NCBI RefSeq assembly: GCF_004365655.1 | Contig: NZ_SOEO01000002.1 | Location: 434,001-498,000 of the forward strand | Reading direction: 5' to 3' | DNA length: 64,000 nt | From: Epilithonimonas xixisoli | GTDB taxonomy: Bacteria; Bacteroidota; Bacteroidia; Flavobacteriales; Weeksellaceae | Shown here: piece by piece, positions 27,904 to 36,360 of the stretch | Numbering within the stretch: the first letter of the stretch is position 1 | Layout of the letters: each line of letters begins with the position of its first letter | Made by a program: the position numbers and the translations under genes | Notes under the pieces: model-generated | Told to the model about the DNA's origin: nothing | Databases searched by the model: none | Seen by the model: the letters and a program-made list of their open reading frames with translations, nothing else

Positions 27904-28283
27904 TTTATGCTGAATCCGCAGCCCGACTTGAGCGGAAATCCTTTTTTGCTTTGACTTCAAGTTCTATTAAACTGAAATCGTCTGCAAAAAAGATTGGGAG
28001 CGGAAGGCGGAAATAGTTGCCCAAATGAAATTCTTTATTGTTAAGACTTACCATAAATTTCAGCAATTAAAATCAATTTAAGTTCAACTTTAACAGACTT
28101 CAACTCAAAAGTTAATTAGTCGATAATGATGATTTTTGGAACTTTGAAAGTATTCGATAAATTTTTCAAAAACTTCTGAAGATTGTTTGTGTAAGCATCA
28201 TTAGCAATTCAAAGCATTAAAACAAATGTTAATTTCCCGTTTATTTTATTTTTCTATATTTAGTTAAATCAATATTCGAGTTT
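27904..28283. other. Intergenic region with a dyad of conserved-looking words
   Basis: 380 bp without a convincing gene. It holds a GC-richer block with GCCCGACTTGAGCGG (27920-27934) and TTGGGAGCGGAAGGCGG (27994-28010). The two halves, 27930-27949 and 27984-28003, form an imperfect inverted pair around GGAAATCCTTTTTTGC / GCAAAAAAGATT. The rest (28031-28283) is AT-rich and presumably holds the xylanase promoter, though I found no exact TAnnTTTG there. Confidence 0.55.
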
Positions 28284-29411
28284 ATGAGACAGTGCCTTAT
28301 CATATTTAGTGTTTTAATTTCTTTCGTTAGTTTTTCTCAGAATGTGAAATTCAAAGATGCTTATTCCAAAGTGTTCAAAATCGGAACGGCCGTGAACCAC
28401 GATATCGTGAGCGGAAAAGATAAAAAACAACAGGCTATTGTTCTGGAACATTTCAACACGATAACGCCGGAAAACTGTATGAAAGCCGAAGTTGTGAATC
28501 CTCTTCCCGGGAAATTCGATTTTTCGCAGGCGGATGCTTTTGTGAATTTTGGTTTGAAAAATAAAATGTTCATCGTAGGTCATACTTTGGTGTGGAAAAA
28601 TCAAACGCCTGACTGGTTCTTTAAAAATGAAGATGGAACTCAAAAAACCAAAGAACAAACCAAAGAACGTCTGCACGACCATATCAAATTGGTCGCAAGC
28701 CGATATGCCGGAAAAGTGCAAGCTTGGGATGTTGTGAATGAAGTGATTGATGATGACGGCAGTTACCGTAACGAAGGATGGGTAAAAGGTATTGGCGATG
28801 GCGACGAACTGATGAGATTGTCTTTTCAATACGCAGCCAAATATTCTCCCAATACAGAATTATATTACAACGACTTCAATGCGTGGCGACCAGAAAAAGT
28901 GAAAGGCATTGTACGAATGGTAAAAATGCTACAAGCCAACGGAATCCGAATTGACGGCATCGGAATCCAAGGTCATTGGGGGCTGAACTATCCGAAAAAT
29001 CAATACATCGAAGAGGCGATAGATGCTTACGCTGCCTGCGGAATCAAAGTAATGATTACGGAAATTGATGTGGATGTTTTGCCTGTGACAAAGGAAGGGC
29101 AAATCATTGGTCAGGCTTTTAAGCATAAGCAGTTTCAGAATGAGGAATTCAAAACTTATCTTGACCCTTACATCAATGGACTCCCAAAAGATGTGGACGA
29201 ACAATTAGCTAATCGATATGCAGAATTGTTCCAAATTTTCTACAAAAAAAGAGATAAACTGGACCGTGTTACAACGTGGGGAATGAAGGACGAAATGTCT
29301 TGGAAAAACGATTATCCAATTCCTGGAAGAACAAACTATCCGCTACTTTGGGATAGAAATGGAAATCCTAAAAAAGCTTTGCAAAAAGTGATTGAAGTTC
29401 CTAAGAAATAG
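28284..29411 (+). CDS. GH10 endo-1,4-beta-xylanase
   Basis: 375-residue secreted glycoside hydrolase of family 10 that cleaves internal bonds of xylan. It has a signal peptide (MRQCLIIFSVLISFVSFSQ). The GH10 core shows HTLVWKNQTPDWFF, the acid/base Glu in WDVVNEVIDD, the nucleophile Glu in ITEIDVDV, and the terminal WGMKDEMSW. There is no T9SS sorting domain or carbohydrate-binding module. No SusC/SusD genes lie nearby, so it is a stand-alone enzyme. A word dyad separates it from the convergent M14 peptidase gene. Confidence 0.95.
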   Translation: MRQCLIIFSVLISFVSFSQNVKFKDAYSKVFKIGTAVNHDIVSGKDKKQQAIVLEHFNTITPENCMKAEVVNPLPGKFDFSQADAFVNFGLKNKMFIVGHTLVWKNQTPDWFFKNEDGTQKTKEQTKERLHDHIKLVASRYAGKVQAWDVVNEVIDDDGSYRNEGWVKGIGDGDELMRLSFQYAAKYSPNTELYYNDFNAWRPEKVKGIVRMVKMLQANGIRIDGIGIQGHWGLNYPKNQYIEEAIDAYAACGIKVMITEIDVDVLPVTKEGQIIGQAFKHKQFQNEEFKTYLDPYINGLPKDVDEQLANRYAELFQIFYKKRDKLDRVTTWGMKDEMSWKNDYPIPGRTNYPLLWDRNGNPKKALQKVIEVPKK

Positions 29412-29420
29412 ATTTTATCT

Positions 29421-29488
29421 CTCGCAGATTGGGCAAATTTTGCAGATTATTTTTTTTATTAATCTGCTGAATCTGTAAAATCTGCGAG
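29421..29488. repeat. Inverted dyad of CGCAGATT/GCAGATT words, convergent intergenic
   Basis: Left arm 29421-29448 and right arm 29461-29488 are reverse complements at 22 of 28 positions, around a 12-nt A/T loop. The outermost 10 nt (CTCGCAGATT) match exactly. It lies between the convergent stops of the xylanase and M14 peptidase genes and could act as a bidirectional terminator. Confidence 0.8.
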
Positions 29489-29497
29489 AAATATATT

Positions 29498-31210
29498 TTA
29501 ATTAATTCTAAAAATAGGATAAAGCCGATGCGTTTTCTCGTAATATTCCGAATGTTTGTAAACCCAATCCAATTGCGCTTGTCCGTCTTCTGCAAACTTT
29601 GGATTAGTGGATTTTTCCATTTCGAAAGCGGTTTTCAAAGCTTTGTTGTCTTTCAGAAGTTTACTCGCCGTATCTTCGAAAACGTAAGGAGAATAATATT
29701 CTTTCTGCCCCAGCATCGCATCAAAGAAATTCCAGTTGAAGTAAGAATCCACCGCTTCCGGTTCCAAGGTTTCCAAGAGAAATTTCACGCCGTCTTGATT
29801 GAGTGGAACGATGAAATCGCCCGCTCTGAATTTGGTTTTTCCAGATTCTTTGGTCAAAAAAGTATCGTAATGTAAGTAATGACCTTCGTAAGGATTGGGA
29901 ACGGTTTTGAAATCTTTGATTCGATATTGTTCAACTGTAATTGTAGAATCTTGTTTTATCGGTGTCATTTTGATTTGGTTGAGTTTCAGCAAATCAATGA
30001 TTTTCCATTCGGATTGTGGAATGATGTAATATTTCGGAATCGTAATTTCTTTTGCCGGAACGTAAGTATTGTAGAACTTGACAGGCTTTGAAAATTTAGA
30101 ATTTCTGTCGTACCAAAGTCTCGTTTTTCCAGAAATATCACTTGGTTTGTATTTCGCTTTAAAACCTTTGAAATCAATGTTTTCATATTTCGTAGAATCG
30201 AGTTTCCAAACCAAAGCATATCGGTTTCCGACTTTGTATTGTTTCAGATTTTCGGCTCTTTTTTGCTGAATGGTTTTGTAATTTTCATCGATATAATTCA
30301 GATTGTCAACCATATAATCGTAAGTCACTTTCACACGGTCTTTGTAAGGTTTCAGCATATGCGTTTCCACAACCGTCCCGATGGCATTGAACAAAGTCGT
30401 GTAACCTGTCGCATATCTCGGTGAATCCACAAAAGCAGGAAAACCGCCATCCGGAACATCGCCGTGAATATTGACATAAGGAACGGAAATCACACCTTTT
30501 TTCTCCATATTTTTCAGAAGCGTTCTCTGCATTTCGTCATTGAAATAATTCCCGAGGACATTTCCCAATCGTTCTTTGTTCGTCGAAATATAAGTGAAAG
30601 TATATTGATAATCCGCGCCGTTGCTCACGTGATTATCAATAAAAACATCCGGTTTCAGCCATTGAAAAATCTGTTGAAAACTTCTGGAATTTTTTGAATC
30701 TGTTTTGATGAAATCTCTGTTCAAATCATAATTTCGAGCATTGCCACGAAAACCATATTCTTCAGGACCATTTTGATTGGCTCTGGAAAAACTTTCTCGG
30801 TTCATCATACCGCTGATGTTGTAACTGGCGATTGCTATAAAAATTACATTTTTTGGTGCTTTAATTTTTCCTGTTGCTAGGTCTCTCATCAACATCATCG
30901 TCGCATCAATTCCGTCTGGTTCACCTGGATGAATTCCATTATTGACAAACAAAACTGATTTACCTTTTCTGGCTTCTTCGAAACTTTTTCCTGATGGATT
31001 GAAAATCACAACATCTATTGGTGCGCCGTTGTCGTCTTCTCCTTTAGTGTCATAACTGATTGATGGATATTGTTTCGCCAATTCCTGATAGAATTTTCGC
31101 ATCTCATCAAAAGTCGTGGTTTGATTGCCATTACCTTTTTCGTAAGGTGTTTGGATTTGAGAATATCCGAAAACAGAAATGAGGATGAAGAGGATGGAGA
31201 GGTTTTTCAT
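29498..31210 (-). CDS. Secreted M14-family zinc carboxypeptidase
   Basis: 570-residue metallopeptidase with a signal peptide (MKNLSILFILISVFGYSQ). Zinc ligands are visible in NNGIHPGEPDGIDA (HxxE) and DNHVSNGADYQ (His). The likely catalytic Glu is in GTVVETHMLKPYKDRV. The long C-terminal part after residue 320 has no recognised domain. It is presumed to digest peptides outside the cytoplasm. The accessory three-gene operon ends 50 nt upstream of its start. Confidence 0.9.
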   Translation of the reverse strand: MKNLSILFILISVFGYSQIQTPYEKGNGNQTTTFDEMRKFYQELAKQYPSISYDTKGEDDNGAPIDVVIFNPSGKSFEEARKGKSVLFVNNGIHPGEPDGIDATMMLMRDLATGKIKAPKNVIFIAIASYNISGMMNRESFSRANQNGPEEYGFRGNARNYDLNRDFIKTDSKNSRSFQQIFQWLKPDVFIDNHVSNGADYQYTFTYISTNKERLGNVLGNYFNDEMQRTLLKNMEKKGVISVPYVNIHGDVPDGGFPAFVDSPRYATGYTTLFNAIGTVVETHMLKPYKDRVKVTYDYMVDNLNYIDENYKTIQQKRAENLKQYKVGNRYALVWKLDSTKYENIDFKGFKAKYKPSDISGKTRLWYDRNSKFSKPVKFYNTYVPAKEITIPKYYIIPQSEWKIIDLLKLNQIKMTPIKQDSTITVEQYRIKDFKTVPNPYEGHYLHYDTFLTKESGKTKFRAGDFIVPLNQDGVKFLLETLEPEAVDSYFNWNFFDAMLGQKEYYSPYVFEDTASKLLKDNKALKTAFEMEKSTNPKFAEDGQAQLDWVYKHSEYYEKTHRLYPIFRIN

Positions 31211-31236
31211 TTATAGATTTTAAAAATTAAATCAAT

Positions 31237-31262
31237 AAAAACGTATCAATTGACACGTTTTT
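31237..31262 (-). terminator. Terminator of the three-gene accessory operon
   Basis: AAAAACGT and ACGTTTTT flank a nearly perfect palindrome centred on TCAATTGA. On the minus strand it ends in five T's. It overlaps the last stop codon of the operon. Confidence 0.72.
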
Positions 31263-31704
31263 ATGATTTTCTATCTCTTTTCATAAATATCCTTGCATTT
31301 CCATAAACTCCATCTTCAAGAGCGAACAGAGAATGTGAAACATCGTTATGTGGACCTAATTTGCTCGACCAAAAATTATTATCTATTTGTTTAGCCGCGT
31401 GTGTCGGTTCTTCATTTGAATTTAAATAAATTACAACTTTTTCTTTTCCTTCTTCAAAACTTTCATCAAAACATACCTCATATCCTATTAATTCATATAA
31501 TTTAATAAAAGCTTCCTTTGTGCATTCTCTAGGAATTTCTTTTGGCCAAAAATAAAGACCTTCTGAGTCTGGCCAAAACCAAAGATTAGAACAACCAAAT
31601 GCCCACGCTATACAATTATAATCATTTGTTATAGGACTTGTTATTATTAGTGGCTCTATTTTTGTATTTGGAAAATGTTCAGGAATTGACAATTGGTTTT
31701 TCAT
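31261..31704 (-). CDS. DUF7689-like protein, third gene of accessory operon
   Basis: 147-residue protein with the pattern YNCIAWAFG ... LWFWPDSEGLYFWPKEIPRE ... GYEVCFDESFEEGKEKVVIYLN ... PTHAAKQIDNNFWSSKLG. I recall this as a family of short uncharacterised proteins (DUF7689). The invariant-looking Cys in NCIAWA and His in THAA would suit a papain-like or NlpC-like Cys-His hydrolase. That is inference from pattern only. It overlaps the preceding gene by 26 nt and is AT-rich compared with lepA and the M14 gene. Confidence 0.75.
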   Translation of the reverse strand: MKNQLSIPEHFPNTKIEPLIITSPITNDYNCIAWAFGCSNLWFWPDSEGLYFWPKEIPRECTKEAFIKLYELIGYEVCFDESFEEGKEKVVIYLNSNEEPTHAAKQIDNNFWSSKLGPHNDVSHSLFALEDGVYGNARIFMKRDRKS

Positions 31705-32113
31705 TAAGATAGTATTTTTCAGACCATTCTAACCAGTCACTTTTCATCCCTTCATATCTGCCAATATTTTCAGTTTTAATTGGATTAAAACCTGTTATTT
31801 TTTTTAGGGCAAAAAACCAAAAACCTCCATTTCTTTTTAAATCCTTAATAATCCAAGGCAAGGCTTCTGCTCCATAATCAATTATTTTAACATAATTAGA
31901 ATTAGAAAAAATTTTATCAGAACTCGATTCAAAAATGGTTTCTTGTTTCCATTTTTCTTTCAACTCTAGAAACTCACTATACTCTTCGTTTCTTTTCTTT
32001 TGCTTAACAAAAAGACTGTTTCCTTCATACAGTTTCTTTGCATTCGAAAATGAACAAGAAATATTCTTTCCAGACTCACTTAATGGTATATTATATTCAA
32101 ATTCTGTTTTCAT
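31679..32113 (-). CDS. Uncharacterised protein, middle gene of accessory operon
   Basis: 144-residue protein without signal or membrane segment. The C-terminal half has YVKIIDYGAEALPWIIKDL, GGFWFFALKKITGFNPI and SDWLEWSEKYY. This resembles a motif series (I..G..ALP.I...L......WF.AL..ITG.NP......WL.WG) that I associate with small proteins encoded beside TIGR04255 genes, though I cannot name a family. It overlaps both neighbours (17 nt upstream, 26 nt downstream), which implies coupled translation. Confidence 0.75.
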   Translation of the reverse strand: MKTEFEYNIPLSESGKNISCSFSNAKKLYEGNSLFVKQKKRNEEYSEFLELKEKWKQETIFESSSDKIFSNSNYVKIIDYGAEALPWIIKDLKRNGGFWFFALKKITGFNPIKTENIGRYEGMKSDWLEWSEKYYLNEKPIVNS

Positions 32114-32834
32114 TTGTAAAAAGTTTTCTTAAATTATCTGTAATGAAATCTTCAAAAATTAGATTTTTTAATCTTCTCATATAATTGAAATCCTCTTCAA
32201 AGTCTATTTTTCCCTTAATTTCTTTTTGTATATTTATATCCAATATAAATGGAAGTATATACTTTTCTTTTTGTTTTAATGTTGTTTCTGTTATTACAGC
32301 GACAAATTCATTTTCGCACGGCACTTCAATCTGCATAAAAAAATGCGAGTAATTTTGGGGTAAACATTTAGGAATTGGCGGAATATTTACGATATAATCT
32401 TCAAAATTTTTAATCGGTAAAGGTATTTTAATCTCATTTATATATCTCAAGGAAATATTATCAATTTTAATACCTTTAAATATTTCTTGATATTTTTTCC
32501 AAAAAATTTTTGAAATATCAAAAAATTCTTTCCAATTAGTATACGGACTTAAAAAATTAATTGTAAAACCATTTTTTCTAAACTGAACCTTGATATTTTC
32601 CCTAGAAAACATATAACCTATCAAAACCTCTTCAGAAGTTATCAGTTCTGGTGTCTTTCGTGACTTAATATTAATTTGTCCACCGAAATTCAATATTTTC
32701 TTTACGTCCAAAAAATCTTTTGGCAAACTTTTCAAAATTTCATCCTCTAAATCTTCCAAATTAATATCCATCTCTATAATAGAAATATCAATAATAGCTT
32801 CTTTTATTGGTGCTTTTGAATATATAAAATCCAT
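32097..32834 (-). CDS. TIGR04255-family protein, first gene of accessory operon
   Basis: 245-residue cytoplasmic protein starting MDFIYSKAPIKEAIIDISIIEMD. The AP[IL].EA[IL]IDI N-terminus is the hallmark of the TIGR04255 family, whose function is not established. Later segments VQFRKNGFTINFLSPYTNWKEF and ISLRYINEI fit the same family. Codons are strongly A/T-biased (AAA, ATT, ATA), unlike lepA 42 nt upstream on the same strand. A TATATTTG promoter match in that gap suggests independent transcription. Confidence 0.8.
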   Translation of the reverse strand: MDFIYSKAPIKEAIIDISIIEMDINLEDLEDEILKSLPKDFLDVKKILNFGGQINIKSRKTPELITSEEVLIGYMFSRENIKVQFRKNGFTINFLSPYTNWKEFFDISKIFWKKYQEIFKGIKIDNISLRYINEIKIPLPIKNFEDYIVNIPPIPKCLPQNYSHFFMQIEVPCENEFVAVITETTLKQKEKYILPFILDINIQKEIKGKIDFEEDFNYMRRLKNLIFEDFITDNLRKLFTNENRI

Positions 32835-32851
32835 AGCTTGTTATATCTTAT

Positions 32852-32859
32852 CAAATATA
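32852..32859 (-). promoter_or_regulatory. Candidate -7 promoter element of the accessory operon
   Basis: Minus-strand TATATTTG, 17 nt upstream of the TIGR04255 start and inside the 42-nt gap after lepA. No -33 element at normal spacing. Confidence 0.45.
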
Positions 32860-32876
32860 TAATTTTTTTTCGTGCT

Positions 32877-34673
32877 TTAATCATTTAATTTCAAAACAGC
32901 CATAAACGCTGATTGAGGAACCTCTACTCTACCAATTTGCTTCATCTTTTTCTTACCTTCTTTTTGCTTCTCAAGAAGTTTACGTTTTCTTGAAATATCA
33001 CCACCGTAACATTTTGCGGTAACGTCTTTTCTCAAAGCTTTGATGGTTTCCCTGGCGATAACTTTCGCTCCCAAAGCAGCCTGAACAGCAATATCAAACT
33101 GTTGTCTCGGAATAAGTTCACGCAATTTCTCGCACATTCTTTTTCCGATGTAAAATGCATTGCTATCGTGAATCAATGAGGATAAAGCATCCACCATATC
33201 GCCATTAATCAAAATATCCATCTTCACCAATTTCGATGCACGCATCCCAATCGGAGAATAATCGAACGAAGCGTAACCTTTAGAAATAGACTTCAGCCTG
33301 TCATAAAAATCGAAAACAACTTCAGCCAATGGCATATTGAAAGTCAATTCTACTCTGTCTGCTGTCAAATAACTTTGATTAACTATTTCGCCTCTTTTCT
33401 CAATACAAAGCGTCATAACCGGACCTACGAAATCTGATTTTGTGATGATAGAAGCCTTGATGAAAGGTTCTTCCACTCTGTCCATACTCATCGGATCCAT
33501 CATTTCTGAAGGATTATTGATCAAAATCGGAGTTTCCGGATCTTTTTTGGAATAGCCGTGGTACGAAACGTTGGGAACTGTCGTGATGACATTCATATTG
33601 AACTCTCTGTCCAAACGTTCCTGAACGATTTCCATATGCAACATTCCCAAGAATCCGCATCGGAAACCGAAACCAAGCGCCGCAGAACTTTCTGGCTCGA
33701 AAACCAAAGAAGCGTCATTAAGTCTTAATTTTTCTAATGAGAATCTTAATTCCTCAAAATCCTCAGATTCTATTGGATAAATCCCGGCAAAAACCATTGG
33801 CTTCACTTCTTCGAAACCATCAATTGGTCCATCCGCTGGATTCACGAAAGAAGTAATGGTATCACCAACTTTTACTTCGCGAGCGTCTTTAATTCCGGAA
33901 ATAATATAACCTACATCGCCACATTCGATGGTTTTCTTTGGAACTTGTTTTAGTTTCAAAGTTCCTACTTCGTCTGCACCATATTCCTTTCCAGTTGCAA
34001 AGAATTTAATTTTTTCATTTTTGGAAATACTTCCATTTACGATTTTGAAATATGCTTCAATTCCTCGGAAAGGATTGTAAACAGAATCGAAAATCAAAGC
34101 TTGAAGCGGTGCTTTTGGATCTCCAACCGGAGCTGGAACTCTTGCCACAATCTGCTCAAGCAATTCGTGAACACCTTCGCCTGTTTTCCCAGAAACTCTA
34201 AGAACATCTTCGTATTTGCAACCCAAAAGTCCCATAATCTCGTCGGTTACTTCTTCTGGATTGGCAGATGGAAGATCTATTTTATTAAGGATTGGAATAA
34301 TTTCCAAATCGTTTTCTAAAGCTAAATATAGATTACTGATTGTTTGCGCCTGAATACTTTGCGCCGCATCAACAATCAACAGAGCACCTTCGCAAGCTGC
34401 GATAGAACGGGAAACCTCATAAGAAAAATCCACGTGTCCCGGTGTATCAATAAGATTTAGGACATATTTTTCACCATTCAGTTCATAATCCATTTGGATG
34501 GCGTGAGACTTGATGGTGATACCACGTTCTTTTTCCAAGTCCATATCATCCAAAGTTTGCGACTGCAATTCCCTTTGTGTAACGGTATTGGTATATTCTA
34601 AAAGACGATCTGCCAATGTACTTTTACCGTGATCGATATGCGCAATAATGCAGAAATTCCTGATGTTTTTCAT
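32877..34673 (-). CDS. lepA: Elongation factor 4 (LepA)
   Basis: 598-residue ribosome-associated translational GTPase that can back-translocate stalled ribosomes. The GTPase motifs are complete: [15 protein letters not shown] (G1), RGITIKSH (G2), DTPGHVDF (G3), NKIDLPSA (G4). The LepA-specific C-terminus is present ([20 protein letters not shown]). Length is typical. A -7 promoter match lies 20 nt upstream, and bamD is divergent. Confidence 0.98.
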   Translation of the reverse strand: MKNIRNFCIIAHIDHGKSTLADRLLEYTNTVTQRELQSQTLDDMDLEKERGITIKSHAIQMDYELNGEKYVLNLIDTPGHVDFSYEVSRSIAACEGALLIVDAAQSIQAQTISNLYLALENDLEIIPILNKIDLPSANPEEVTDEIMGLLGCKYEDVLRVSGKTGEGVHELLEQIVARVPAPVGDPKAPLQALIFDSVYNPFRGIEAYFKIVNGSISKNEKIKFFATGKEYGADEVGTLKLKQVPKKTIECGDVGYIISGIKDAREVKVGDTITSFVNPADGPIDGFEEVKPMVFAGIYPIESEDFEELRFSLEKLRLNDASLVFEPESSAALGFGFRCGFLGMLHMEIVQERLDREFNMNVITTVPNVSYHGYSKKDPETPILINNPSEMMDPMSMDRVEEPFIKASIITKSDFVGPVMTLCIEKRGEIVNQSYLTADRVELTFNMPLAEVVFDFYDRLKSISKGYASFDYSPIGMRASKLVKMDILINGDMVDALSSLIHDSNAFYIGKRMCEKLRELIPRQQFDIAVQAALGAKVIARETIKALRKDVTAKCYGGDISRKRKLLEKQKEGKKKMKQIGRVEVPQSAFMAVLKLND

Positions 34674-34692
34674 TTAAAATTCTTGTAATTTG

Positions 34693-34700
34693 CAAAAATA
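34693..34700 (-). promoter_or_regulatory. Candidate -7 promoter element of lepA
   Basis: Minus-strand TATTTTTG, 20 nt upstream of the lepA ATG. The expected -33 position falls in the word-repeat stretch at 34705-34745 (GTTAGAAGTTAGACATCAG words), where no TTTG is seen. Confidence 0.45.
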
Positions 34701-34849
34701 CACTATTTATTGAGATGTTAGAAGTTAGACATCAGATATTAGAGTATTTTATTTAATAGAAAACCTTAATCTTATTTGCTCTGACTTATAATTTCCGACA
34801 TTTTAAACGTTAATCTTTCATAAAAAAAAAGTTTTGGGAAAAAAAGTTT

Positions 34850-34857
34850 TATTTTTG
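34850..34857 (+). promoter_or_regulatory. Candidate -7 promoter element of bamD
   Basis: TATTTTTG, 45 nt upstream of the bamD ATG. A TTTG 13 nt upstream is too close for the usual spacing. Confidence 0.45.
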
Positions 34858-34901
34858 CAAATTAATTAGAACCAAGTGACAGAATTATTCTGGCTGGAAT
34901 T

Positions 34902-35894
34902 ATGAAGAAATATATTAGTTTATTGGTGTTGTCTGTGATTTTGATGTCTTGCAAAACGGAAATGGATCAGGCGATGAAAAGTGCGGACAAAGATTTTATC
35001 TTGAAGGTTGCCAACGAAAAATTTACAAAGAAAAAATGGGCAGATGCCCTTGCTTTATACGATAGATTACCCAATCTTGTAGCAGGAACAGATGACGCTC
35101 CAAACGTAGTTTTCAACTCGGCTTATGCCAATTATTATGATAAAAATTACAGATTGGCAGCCAACCAATTCAAGAATTTTGTAATCAGTTTCCCTCAGGA
35201 TCCTAGAAAAGAAGAAGCGGCTTATCTTTCTGCACTTTGTTATTACGAAGGATCTTTGCAGTATAACTTAGATCAAAGCAATACAGAATCTGCCATCACA
35301 GAATTGCAGAATTTCCTTAATGAATATCCTGATTCTGAGCGTTCCAAAAACATCACACAATTGGTAGATGAGTTGACTTACAAGCTGGAATTCAAAGCAT
35401 TCGAAAATGCGAAACAATATTTCAGAATGGGCGAGTTCAAAGCCGCTGCTGTAACTTTCGAAAACGTTTTGGAAGATTTCCCAGCAACTAAGCTTAGACC
35501 AAAAATCTACGACATCATTTTGAAATCCAAATATGAATTAGCTGTTAACTCAATCTATGATTTGAAAAAAGAAAGATTGGATGCTGCAGCTTCGTATGCA
35601 AAAAGAGTTTCTGCAGAACTTCCAAATTCTGAATATTCCAAAACTGCTGATGATCTTTACACAAAACTTGAAGACGAAAAAGTGAAATTTGCCCAACTTC
35701 AAGTGGAAGTAGAAAAGAGAAAAGCAGAATACGAGGCTAAAGTGAAAAATGCTGAAGCTAAGGAAAATGAGAAAAAAGAACTGGAGCAGGAAAAGAATCA
35801 GGCGAAACTAGAAAACGTCGCAGAACAGACCAGAAGAGACAGTGCGAAGATCAATTCGCCAGAACCACAAGCCACTTTCAAGTTTAAAAGATAA
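34902..35894 (+). CDS. bamD: Outer membrane protein assembly factor BamD
   Basis: 330-residue lipoprotein of the beta-barrel assembly machine. The signal peptide ends VILMSC (Cys17). TPR-like repeats run through about residues 30-250, including ALALYDRLPNLVAGTDDA and YRLAANQFKNFVISFPQDPRKEEAAYL (described in part). The C-terminus is a Lys/Glu-rich coiled coil. rpoZ follows after 33 nt. The bamD-rpoZ-coaBC-DUF4835-recN order is characteristic of Flavobacteriia and supports the assignment. Confidence 0.94.
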   Translation: MKKYISLLVLSVILMSCKTEMDQAMKSADKDFILKVANEKFTKKKWADALALYDRLPNLVAGTDDAPNVVFNSAYANYYDKNYRLAANQFKNFVISFPQDPRKEEAAYLSALCYYEGSLQYNLDQSNTESAITELQNFLNEYPDSERSKNITQLVDELTYKLEFKAFENAKQYFRMGEFKAAAVTFENVLEDFPATKLRPKIYDIILKSKYELAVNSIYDLKKERLDAAASYAKRVSAELPNSEYSKTADDLYTKLEDEKVKFAQLQVEVEKRKAEYEAKVKNAEAKENEKKELEQEKNQAKLENVAEQTRRDSAKINSPEPQATFKFKR

Positions 35895-35927
35895 TTTGTA
35901 TATTTGCAACCCTAAACAATTCGCCCA

Positions 35928-36251
35928 ATGAGCCTTAAAGATACAAAAGCAGAAGTAAGCACAATCACTTACGACAAAGATAAAATCGAAGCAAAAGTAG
36001 CCAGCATCTACGAAGCTATCGTAATTATGGGTAAAAGAGCTGAACAAATCAATGGAGAAATCCGTTCGGAACTTCACGGTAAATTAGATGAATTTGCTGT
36101 TCACAACTCTACTTTGGAGGAAGTTTTTGAAAACAGAGAACAAATCGAAATCTCTAAGCATTACGAAAAAATGCCAAAACCAACTTCTATCGCAATCAGA
36201 GAATGGTTAGATGACGAAATCTACCATAGAAAAACTGAAGAAAAAAACTAA
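35928..36251 (+). CDS. rpoZ: DNA-directed RNA polymerase omega subunit (RpoZ/Rpb6-like)
   Basis: 107-residue omega subunit of the Bacteroidota type. It helps fold and hold the beta' subunit. Recognisable segments are NIYEAIVIMGKRAEQIN-like KVASIYEAIVIMGKRAEQIN and the C-terminal EISKHYEKMPKPTSIAIREW. The gene sits between bamD and coaBC as in relatives and is closed by a terminator. Confidence 0.9.
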   Translation: MSLKDTKAEVSTITYDKDKIEAKVASIYEAIVIMGKRAEQINGEIRSELHGKLDEFAVHNSTLEEVFENREQIEISKHYEKMPKPTSIAIREWLDDEIYHRKTEEKN

Positions 36252-36272
36252 TCTTAACTGATTATAAAATAT

Positions 36273-36317
36273 AAAACCGTCTTGCTAAAGAATTCCTTTG
36301 CGAGACGGTTTTTTTGT
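36273..36317 (+). terminator. Rho-independent terminator after rpoZ
   Basis: AAAACCGTCT at 36273-36282 pairs with AGACGGTTTT at 36303-36312, with further T's. The loop region adds TGCTAAAG/CTTTGCG pairing. Confidence 0.85.
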
Positions 36318-36360
36318 TAATAAAATTATTAATACTTTCGTTAATAAAAATCAAAGCAAA

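Noticed and set aside
28284-29411. Xylanase as part of a polysaccharide utilisation locus
   Set aside because: No SusC/SusD pair, sensor or other carbohydrate-active genes nearby; neighbours are peptidases and an unknown lipoprotein.
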